Shown piece after piece: positions 1-6,244 of a DNA stretch of 12,452 bases (positions are counted from its first letter, which is position 1; every line of letters starts with the position of its first letter). The position numbers and the translations under genes were made by a program. The notes beneath the pieces are model-generated. The model did not search any database, was not told where the DNA came from, and saw only the letters and a program-made list of their open reading frames with translations. The DNA comes from Candidatus Cloacimonadota bacterium (GTDB lineage: Bacteria; Cloacimonadota; Cloacimonadia; Cloacimonadales; TCS61), in contig JAIORR010000030.1 in assembly GCA_021108055.1 (NCBI GenBank), forward strand, positions 1 to 12,452, in the 5' to 3' direction.

Positions 1-2161
1 ATCCGAAACGATAAATAACAGTTGTTTCATCAGAAAGGAGGTCTTCATCGAAGAAACAAACTGGGCCTAAACCAGAATTTTGTGTAACTAAATCACACAT
101 CAGGTTGGGAAGAGCGATATCCATATCAGAATGATCTCCTTCTCCTGTAGCTTTAATGAAATAGGTAAGTTTTTGGAATGTAGAAGTTACTCCTTCCCTT
201 TCTACTATTTTTATTGCATCTTCTTCATCCATAGGAATGCCAAAACAATTTTCCAAAATAGGGTAACCGGATGCGTTACAATCTGTAAAAACCCTTATTT
301 TCAGATTCGCTCCTCCGCTCAGGATTAAATTACCACCTCCCCTTAAATATAAATTCAAAACATCATATTCTTTGGCAAAGTTTGATACACCTGGTTGTTG
401 ATCCGTATGAAAGAAAACGGTTTTATATTGTTGAAGGTCAGTAGGAGAGAGATAACATTTTGAAAAGTGCAGATTAGGCATATGTTGATCTATATTATTA
501 AATAAATCAACTCTTTTAAGGATAGTAAGTGTTCCGCTATAATCGGAGAAAAAGCCTATATCCGAATATAATGAATCAATGATTTCTTTGGGACTAAAGC
601 TTGAATGATGTGGTGTATCATTGATGATCACAATTCCTTCCTTCTCTTCTGCCTGCAAAGGTTCAATTACTTTAAATATAAACTCAGCCGGACTTTCATC
701 TGCAACTTCCTGAAGATCTACAGCTCTCACTTCAAACCTGTGAGTTCCGGGTTGCAGATATGTAAATATCGTTTCTTGTGAAATTTCATGGTTTATGGGA
801 ACTCTCAGCCATTCTTTTCCGGTTTCTTCATCAAAATAATTATATTGTTCAGCAGGTAATGGTGCATAGTAATAAGGTTCACCATCTAACCTCAGATCAA
901 AGTATTTGATTTCAGATGAATATGGAGAGCCTGTAAGTTCATCTTTTACTATTAATTCTTTTGTTCCATCCGGGTCATTACTTTCATATTCACCATTATA
1001 TCCCCACTTCATATAGATTTTAAGATCGTTACTGTGTAAAGTTGTAAAACAGAGGTTTTTGTCGATCCAAAATGGAGTTGAAAAATGAACACCATCCGCA
1101 GTGGTTACATTAGGAATAACTTCATCTGTTTCATTTTGATATGCAAAATGATTTGCACCTAATATATAAATATCATTTACTGTAGGAGATCCTTGTTGAG
1201 TTTCACCACTATAAACCAGGGTTTTAGGATAGAATCCTTCTTTTACAAGGAAAGTAACGGTCACCGGGTCAGATACAATTCCTGCAATATCGATAGCCCA
1301 TGCAGTAATGAATGTGGAATCCTGAGCGATGCCATTAATTATATTATTTGTTCTTAGATATGGGCGTGTATTATCATGAGAATCCCAGGTAATAAGGAAT
1401 TCATTTACATCCTCTTCAAATTCAGTTGTTAATAAAGTATCCGGATAACCACCTTCTTCCACGGAAAGAGTATCACCATCAAGGTCTCTTTTATACAATT
1501 CGAATTTAAAGTAATTAGGGACACTGCCAACAAAGGGGTCTTTATCGATGATGTTAAAACTAAGAACAACGCCTACTCCAATTGTTTTACCATCTATCTC
1601 TCCCTGTGTGGAAGTAACTGTGCAAAGTGGTCGTTCGGAATTTACATGAAAATATTTTCGAGCAATATTATCACACTCCTCATCTCTGTCATCGATACAT
1701 TTAACTTCGAAGATACAAGAAACTTCCGCACTATCTCCATTTGCATTTGCAGGGAAATTAATATCAGCATAAACCTGATTTGACCAGATTGTTTTTGCAT
1801 CAGTCGTTTCCAGAGAGATTGATTCATCTGCACCTTCCTGATAATGATAAATCCATCCATCTTCATCGAGGACTTCATATCCATAAGTTTGGATATGGTT
1901 ACCGGACAGATCTGTTATTCTGAATGCATAGCCTTCTACAACTCCATCTTCGTCAGATGCTTCCCAATATATTCTTTGCCGGAAACTTACAGGACTTGTA
2001 GAATCGATTTGTGCAGTTTCTTCAACACCCTCATAAGAAGTTATTCTAATTAGAGGTTTTAGATTTGAGTATAATGAATCTTTTCTTCCACATGCATTGA
2101 AGATAATGCTGAGTAAAATTAAAATTGTTATTAAAATCAGGGCATGTTTAATTTTAAACAT
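1..2161 (-). CDS. Large exported lipoprotein, Ig-like modules plus GATase/flavodoxin-like segment (partial, C-terminus off window)
   Basis: Reading the minus strand from the ATG at 2161 gives one uninterrupted frame of about 720 codons to the window edge, so the C-terminus is missing. A good ribosome binding site (GGAGG, 5 bases before ATG) supports this start. The N-terminus is Lys-containing, then a hydrophobic stretch (ALILITILILLSIIF) ending in FNAC, a non-classical lipobox with Cys24 as the likely lipidated residue. Residues about 35-500 are Asp/Gly/aromatic-rich with beta-sandwich patterns such as YWEASDEDGVVEGYAF, FLITWDSHDN and HRFEVRAVD, typical of Ig-like or fibronectin-like modules. 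Residues about 505-620 change to an alpha/beta pattern (IVIINDTPHHSSF, then YKTVFFHTD, then LRGGGNLILSGG) that resembles GATase-1/flavodoxin-like domains in surface proteins. Likely a cell-envelope protein; substrate and role are unknown. The family is not recognised. Confidence 0.82.
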   Translation of the reverse strand, partial: MFKIKHALILITILILLSIIFNACGRKDSLYSNLKPLIRITSYEGVEETAQIDSTSPVSFRQRIYWEASDEDGVVEGYAFRITDLSGNHIQTYGYEVLDEDGWIYHYQEGADESISLETTDAKTIWSNQVYADINFPANANGDSAEVSCIFEVKCIDDRDEECDNIARKYFHVNSERPLCTVTSTQGEIDGKTIGVGVVLSFNIIDKDPFVGSVPNYFKFELYKRDLDGDTLSVEEGGYPDTLLTTEFEEDVNEFLITWDSHDNTRPYLRTNNIINGIAQDSTFITAWAIDIAGIVSDPVTVTFLVKEGFYPKTLVYSGETQQGSPTVNDIYILGANHFAYQNETDEVIPNVTTADGVHFSTPFWIDKNLCFTTLHSNDLKIYMKWGYNGEYESNDPDGTKELIVKDELTGSPYSSEIKYFDLRLDGEPYYYAPLPAEQYNYFDEETGKEWLRVPINHEISQETIFTYLQPGTHRFEVRAVDLQEVADESPAEFIFKVIEPLQAEEKEGIVIINDTPHHSSFSPKEIIDSLYSDIGFFSDYSGTLTILKRVDLFNNIDQHMPNLHFSKCYLSPTDLQQYKTVFFHTDQQPGVSNFAKEYDVLNLYLRGGGNLILSGGANLKIRVFTDCNASGYPILENCFGIPMDEEDAIKIVEREGVTSTFQKLTYFIKATGEGDHSDMDIALPNLMCDLVTQNSGLGPVCFFDEDLLSDETTVIYRFG

Positions 2162-2200
2162 TTAATCCTCCTATTATTCTATAATATATTTTTTTTGAAC

Positions 2201-2229
2201 TTTATTCCTTTGTTCACAATTTTCGTCAA
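2201..2229 (-). promoter_or_regulatory. Candidate sigma70-type promoter for the lipoprotein gene
   Basis: On the minus strand TTGACG (2229-2224) lies 17 bases upstream of AATAAA (2206-2201), about 40 bases before the lipoprotein ATG. Five of six -35 bases and four of six -10 bases match consensus. The region is very AT-rich, so chance matches are easy and the call is tentative. Confidence 0.35.
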
Positions 2230-2252
2230 TAAAATTATCATTTTTGTGATAA
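2228..2252 (-). terminator. Weak AT-rich terminator-like hairpin at the end of folD
   Basis: On the minus strand TTATCA-CAAAAA-TGATAA is a perfect 6-bp inverted repeat followed by TTTTATT. It contains the folD stop codon (TGA, directly followed by TAA). The stem has only one G-C pair, so it may slow transcription or protect the 3' end rather than terminate efficiently. The promoter-like -35 element of the lipoprotein gene starts at its T-tract. Confidence 0.35.
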
Positions 2253-3104
2253 ATTTTTACAGGCAAGAAGAACATTTTTCAATAACATGGCAGTTGTAAC
2301 AGAACCAACTCCTCCCGGAACAGGGGTGATCGCAGAGGCTTTTTCGAGGCAATTTTCGTAGTCGACATCGCCTACATATTTATAACCCTTTTCTGCGTCT
2401 TTCACCTGATTAACACCCACATCGATAATGATCGCATTATGCTTTATCATATCCGAATGAACAAACAATGCTTTTCCTATTGCTGCTATTAATATATCTG
2501 CTTTTCCGGTAACATTTCCCAGGTCAGAAGTTTTACTATGACAGATCGTAACAGTTGCATTTCCTGTTTTATTTTTTCTTAACAGCAGATTTGCAAGTGG
2601 TTTTCCTACAATATTACTTCTTCCGATAATAACAATATTTTTCCCTTCTGTAGCAATATTATAAAATGATAGTATTTCAAGTACTGCTGCAGGAGTACAG
2701 GGAACGAAACCTTCTTTATCGAGAACCAGATTGCCCATATTCAGAGGATGGAAAGCATCCATATCTTTTTTCGGATCGAGTTTCATAATGATCTCAGATT
2801 CATTAACATGCGAGGGTAAAGGCTTTTGAATCATTATTCCGTGAACAGTCCCATCTTTATTAAGACATTCTATTTCGTTCAATAATTTCTTCATAGAGAT
2901 CGAAGCCGGAAGTTTCTTTGTTTCAACAGCAATTCCAATCTTATTTCCTCTCTTTTCCAAATTTTGTACATAATAAAGGGAAGCCGGATCATTTCCGATG
3001 ATGATTATTACAAGCTTTGGGGAAAGATGAATTTTTTCAATATCTGATTTCAAATTTGAATAAATTTGTTTTATTATTGGTTTGGCAGTTAATTTTTGTG
3101 TCAT
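2238..3104 (-). CDS. folD: FolD: methylenetetrahydrofolate dehydrogenase / methenyltetrahydrofolate cyclohydrolase, with altered catalytic lysine
   Basis: FolD interconverts 5,10-methylene-, methenyl- and 10-formyl-tetrahydrofolate in the cytosol, feeding purine and formyl-Met synthesis. The protein is 288 residues, a normal length. Family signatures seen: GNDPAS-YYV (37-46), IQKPLP (92-97), KKDMDAFHP (112-120), PCTP (135-138), the nucleotide-binding GRSNIVGKP (161-169), and PGGVG (263-267). Aligned by eye to E. coli FolD, the cyclohydrolase lysine K54 of the YVxxK motif is Leu49 here (Y45-V-Q-N-L49), codon TTG; Gln93 and Asp116, counterparts of other active-site residues, are kept. IQLPLP is changed to IQKPLP and DVDGF to DMDAF. 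Dehydrogenase activity looks preserved, while cyclohydrolase activity is in doubt. The start overlaps the ymdB stop (ATGA), implying coupled translation. It is the last gene of the operon. Confidence 0.93.
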   Translation of the reverse strand: MTQKLTAKPIIKQIYSNLKSDIEKIHLSPKLVIIIIGNDPASLYYVQNLEKRGNKIGIAVETKKLPASISMKKLLNEIECLNKDGTVHGIMIQKPLPSHVNESEIIMKLDPKKDMDAFHPLNMGNLVLDKEGFVPCTPAAVLEILSFYNIATEGKNIVIIGRSNIVGKPLANLLLRKNKTGNATVTICHSKTSDLGNVTGKADILIAAIGKALFVHSDMIKHNAIIIDVGVNQVKDAEKGYKYVGDVDYENCLEKASAITPVPGGVGSVTTAMLLKNVLLACKNLSQK

Positions 3105-3880
3105 AGATTTTTTCTTCTGATCCTTTGAATCTCTAAGGCTTTGCCGTTTACATCATTGAGTTTAATAAAAACCGCATTTATCTGTAAACCTTCGGAAGCA
3201 ACTATAAATTTTTGAGGCATACAGGTAACCAGTCTTTTCAGAACTACATTCTTATCCATACCGATAACTGAATTATGAGGACCAGTCATTCCAACATCTG
3301 TGATATAGGCAGTTCCCGAAGGCAGGATTTCTTCGTCGGCAGTTTGAATGTGGGTATGTGTTCCAACAACAGCACTCACTCTTCCATCAAAATAATAACC
3401 CAGAGCTCGTTTTTCGGCAGTTGCTTCTGCGTGAATATCCACAAGGATAATATCTGTTTCTTTTTTCAATTCGGGCAGGAATTCATCTAAAGCTGTAAAA
3501 GGAGAATTTGCAGACCACATAAAAGCCTGACCTATAAGAGTTACTACTGCAATTTTTTTTTTATTTACTTTTTTTATGTAGGATTTGAATCCAATTGCTC
3601 CATCAGGATAATTTAGCGGTTTAACGATTCTTTCTTCGATTTTCAGATAATCAATTGATTCTTTTCTGTCCCACAGGTGATTACCGCTCGTGAAGACATC
3701 AATTCCACAATCGAATAATTCAGAAGCAGTTTTTTTTGTTATTCCTTTCCCATGAGCAACGTTTTCTCCGTTTGCAATGCAGACATCTATCTGAAATTCT
3801 TCTTTAAGATCAGGAAGATGATTTTTAATCACCTGCCTTCCAGGTCCTCCGAAAATATCTCCAATAAAAAGTATATTCAT
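3101..3880 (-). CDS. ymdB: YmdB-family metallophosphodiesterase (TIGR00282 type)
   Basis: Cytosolic calcineurin-like phosphodiesterase; the Bacillus subtilis member hydrolyses 2',3'-cyclic nucleotides and influences biofilm/motility choice. The 259-residue protein is the usual length. The di-metal ligands are all visible: Asp8 (FIGDIFG), Glu39-Asn40 (NGENVA), Asn67-His68 (SGNHLWD), His150 (DIHAEATAEK), His175 and His177 (GTHTHIQT). The ATG shares one base with the rny stop (TAATG) and no separate ribosome binding site is seen, so translation is probably coupled to rny. The rny-ymdB adjacency is also found in Bacillus, which suggests a shared link to RNA turnover. Name is by family; the physiological substrate in this organism is unknown. 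Confidence 0.93.
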   Translation of the reverse strand: MNILFIGDIFGGPGRQVIKNHLPDLKEEFQIDVCIANGENVAHGKGITKKTASELFDCGIDVFTSGNHLWDRKESIDYLKIEERIVKPLNYPDGAIGFKSYIKKVNKKKIAVVTLIGQAFMWSANSPFTALDEFLPELKKETDIILVDIHAEATAEKRALGYYFDGRVSAVVGTHTHIQTADEEILPSGTAYITDVGMTGPHNSVIGMDKNVVLKRLVTCMPQKFIVASEGLQINAVFIKLNDVNGKALEIQRIRRKNL

Positions 3881-5439
3881 TATTTTGCTATGGCAGACTG
3901 TCGTGTTTCTCTTATTACCATTACTTTTATCTGACCGGGATATTGCATATCCTTCTCGATCTTTTCTGCAATATCAGAAGCAATGTATGCGGTTTTTGTG
4001 TCATCTATGGAAACAGGGTCTACAATAATTCTAAGTTCTCTGCCAGCCTGAATGGCAAAAGATTTATTCACGCCTTCGATAGAATTTGCAATCTCTTCCA
4101 TTTTTTCAAGTCGCTTCATATATGTTTCCAGCATTTCACGTCTTGCTCCGGGACGTGCTCCCGAAACGGCATCAGAAACCTGTGTGAGAATGGCATAAAT
4201 ACTTTGATATTCAACTTCTTCGTGATGAGCTTCGATAGCATTTACAACGATCTTACTTTCACCGTTCTTGCGTGCAACATTTGCACCTAATTTTGCATGT
4301 GAACCGTCATATTCGTGATCAATTGCCTTCCCGATGTCATGCAGGAAACCAGTTCGACGTGCAAGTTCCTGGTCTAAACCAAGCTCGGAAGCCAGGATTC
4401 CACAGACCCATGCAGCTTCAATGGAGTGCTGAAGTACATTTTGTCCGTAACTTGTTCGATATTTAAGGCGTCCAATTAATTTAACAATATTGGGAGATAT
4501 ATTGTGAATATTAGTTTCCATACAAGCTTTTTCGCCAACCTGAATAAGTTGTTGTTCCATTTCTTTAGTTGTTTTTTCTATAACCTGCTCGATTCTTCCC
4601 GGGTGAATTCTGCCATCGGAGATGAGTTTTTCCAGAGCAAGCCTGGCGATTTCTCTTCTTACAGGATCAAAACCGGACAAGACGACAGCTTCGGGAGTGT
4701 CATCGATGATCAGATCAATGCCGGAAGCTTTTTCAAAAGCACGGATATTTCTTCCTTCCCTGCCGATAATTCTTCCTTTCATTTCGTCATCGGGAAGAGA
4801 TACAACCGAAACCGTGGATTCCGAAACGTAATCTACAGCGACTCTCTGGATAGCAGTAGAAAGAATTCCTGCAACGATTCTATTGGCTTCATTTTTTGTT
4901 TGATCAGCAATTTTCCTGATTTCTTTTGCAGCTTCGTTCCTTGCTTTGTTTTTTAGATTATTTTTTAATATCTGGATAGCTTCATCTCGTGATAATCTTG
5001 CAATTTCCGAAAGTTTGCTGTTTTGTTGTTCGATCAATTTATCCAATTCGATCTTCTTTTCTTTAAGCTCAGCTTCTTTTACTTTATTTTTTTTTTCATA
5101 TTCCTGAAGGCTATTTTCTTTTCTATCCAGATTTTCAAGTCTTTTTTCCAAGCTGGAAACTCGTTCATTATATTCTTTTTCAAGAACATATATTTCTTTT
5201 TTCCTGTTGTTGATCTCATCTTCATATGTTTTTTGGGTCTTATACCATTCCTCTTTTGCTTCCAGTACGGCAGTCTTTTTCAGGTTTTCTGCTACCAGTT
5301 CAGAATCAGTTAGAATTTTTTTTGCTAGTTCGTTAGATTTCAAGATACTTTTATCGCCGGCAGATTTTTTTACATAATTGATGATCAGAATAAAAATCAT
5401 ACCCAGCACAAAAGCGACTGTAATGTAAATATATGTCAT
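3880..5439 (-). CDS. rny: RNase Y, membrane-anchored endoribonuclease
   Basis: RNase Y starts mRNA decay by endonucleolytic cleavage and is held at the inner face of the membrane. The 519-residue protein matches the family length. Order of domains: one N-terminal membrane helix (about 3-22), a long charged coiled coil (about 35-185), a KH RNA-binding domain with GRIIGREGRNIRAFE (222-236), and an HD hydrolase domain with His338, the His367-Asp368 pair (FLHDIGKA), His405-His406 and Asp423. The C-terminus (VMVIRETRQSAIAK) is the usual family ending with a variant tail. A GAGAGG ribosome binding site lies 6 bases before ATG. It follows the 6S RNA gene and overlaps ymdB by one base. Confidence 0.97.
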   Translation of the reverse strand: MTYIYITVAFVLGMIFILIINYVKKSAGDKSILKSNELAKKILTDSELVAENLKKTAVLEAKEEWYKTQKTYEDEINNRKKEIYVLEKEYNERVSSLEKRLENLDRKENSLQEYEKKNKVKEAELKEKKIELDKLIEQQNSKLSEIARLSRDEAIQILKNNLKNKARNEAAKEIRKIADQTKNEANRIVAGILSTAIQRVAVDYVSESTVSVVSLPDDEMKGRIIGREGRNIRAFEKASGIDLIIDDTPEAVVLSGFDPVRREIARLALEKLISDGRIHPGRIEQVIEKTTKEMEQQLIQVGEKACMETNIHNISPNIVKLIGRLKYRTSYGQNVLQHSIEAAWVCGILASELGLDQELARRTGFLHDIGKAIDHEYDGSHAKLGANVARKNGESKIVVNAIEAHHEEVEYQSIYAILTQVSDAVSGARPGARREMLETYMKRLEKMEEIANSIEGVNKSFAIQAGRELRIIVDPVSIDDTKTAYIASDIAEKIEKDMQYPGQIKVMVIRETRQSAIAK

Positions 5440-5466
5440 TATTAACCTCTCTTATAAATTTATATA

Positions 5467-5632
5467 ACCCGCGGTACCGTGTATCATTGTTTTTTCGAAC
5501 CACTACAAGAGTGGACGCCTACCTTATTTGTTTTACAAATCCGAATCATGTCCGGCTTATGCGCTACAAATGGCTCGACTTCCGATATATAATTAGTTCA
5601 AAAACAAATATAATATCACAAATACCGCAGGT
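5467..5632 (-). ncRNA. ssrS: 6S RNA (ssrS)-like gene between zapA and rny
   Basis: The 194-bp gap between zapA and rny holds no reading frame but folds like 6S RNA, which binds RNA polymerase holoenzyme by mimicking an open promoter. On the minus strand the closing stem pairs ACCTGCGGTA (5632-5623) with TACCGCGGGT (5476-5467), ten pairs with one wobble. After a small internal loop it continues with GTG-(A)-TATTAT against ATGATACAC. A central, poorly paired region follows, with a short hairpin CCACT-CTTGT-AGTGG on its 3' side, as in known 6S RNAs. The apical arm contains an ATTTGT/ACAAAT pairing. The size of about 166 nt is close to the usual 180. Location next to zapA is a known feature of ssrS in several phyla. 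Exact ends are inferred from the stem; no covariance search was run. Confidence 0.72.
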
Positions 5633-5633
5633 A

Positions 5634-5909
5634 TTATATTTGACTTTCCAATTTCACATTATTTAATAAATTATTGATCTGTTCTATTTCATTGCTCAAT
5701 TTTTCATTATTTTCTTTTTCAGCAAAATACTTTTCTGTAATGATCAATGAATAAAGAACGAATAATTTTTTCTGGTCTACAGTGTTAAATTTCTGATTTA
5801 ATTCTTCCAATTGAGATTCGAGATATTGAGCAGTTTTTTTCAATCCGTCAGGATCATCACCCTTAAAGTAATATTTTTTTCCTAATATCTCGATTTCGAT
5901 AGCTTTCAT
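5634..5909 (-). CDS. zapA: ZapA-family cell division protein
   Basis: ZapA binds FtsZ and bundles protofilaments in the Z-ring. The 91-residue protein has the family layout: an N-terminal beta-rich head (KAIEIEILGKKYYFKGDDPDGLKKTAQYL, about residues 2-30) with the typical 'I-x-I-x-G-x-x-Y' opening, then an alpha-helical coiled coil to the end (about 31-90). It starts 6 bases after the preceding coiled-coil gene with no strong ribosome binding site, suggesting coupling. Its TAA stop is directly followed by the 6S RNA stem. The short divergent family makes the name slightly less certain than for the enzymes. Confidence 0.85.
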   Translation of the reverse strand: MKAIEIEILGKKYYFKGDDPDGLKKTAQYLESQLEELNQKFNTVDQKKLFVLYSLIITEKYFAEKENNEKLSNEIEQINNLLNNVKLESQI

Positions 5910-5915
5910 AAAATT

Positions 5916-6239
5916 TTAAAGATCATTTACCTGACTAAAAATATTATCGATTTTTGATGAAGCTTCTTTCATTTTATTTTCATACAGTTCTATCTCGGAA
6001 CGCAGATTTCTATTTTCATTTCTCAGGAATTCAATTTCTTCCTTCTGTTTATTAAATGAATTTTCTATCTCTTCGATTTTCCCGCTATTCTCAGATTTAA
6101 ACCCACTTAGTTCGCTATTTGTTTTTTCCAGTTCGGCTTTTTCCAAAACCAAATTTGCATATTTATTCTTCAATTCCGTATAATTATTTATTAATTGCTG
6201 GATTTTTCCGTCCAGATTTAAAATCGGCTTATCTTCCAT
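5916..6239 (-). CDS. Small coiled-coil protein, possible ZapB-like division factor
   Basis: The 107-residue protein is nearly all predicted coiled coil: hydrophobic residues recur at heptad spacing from about residue 10 to 100 with many Glu, Lys and Asn between them and no Pro after residue 5. There is no signal peptide or membrane helix. The start is 5 bases after the pheT stop; the GAGG serving as ribosome binding site lies in the last codons of pheT. The C-terminus (SKIDNIFSQVNDL) resembles the ends of small coiled-coil proteins often encoded before zapA. The position suggests it works with ZapA, as ZapB does in E. coli, but this is inference from context; sequence alone shows only a cytosolic coiled coil. 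Confidence 0.7.
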   Translation of the reverse strand: MEDKPILNLDGKIQQLINNYTELKNKYANLVLEKAELEKTNSELSGFKSENSGKIEEIENSFNKQKEEIEFLRNENRNLRSEIELYENKMKEASSKIDNIFSQVNDL

Positions 6240-6244
6240 TTTTT

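Noticed and set aside
1642..2053. Short open frames on both strands inside the lipoprotein gene (1642-1884 minus, 1844-2053 plus)
   Set aside because: The long minus-strand frame from 2161 is continuous through here with a good start and lipobox; the short ones are shadows.
4504..4956. 150-codon plus-strand open frame antisense to rny
   Set aside because: It lies wholly opposite the KH/coiled-coil coding part of rny, is Phe/Ser-rich as expected from reverse reading of Lys/Glu codons, and lacks a ribosome binding site.
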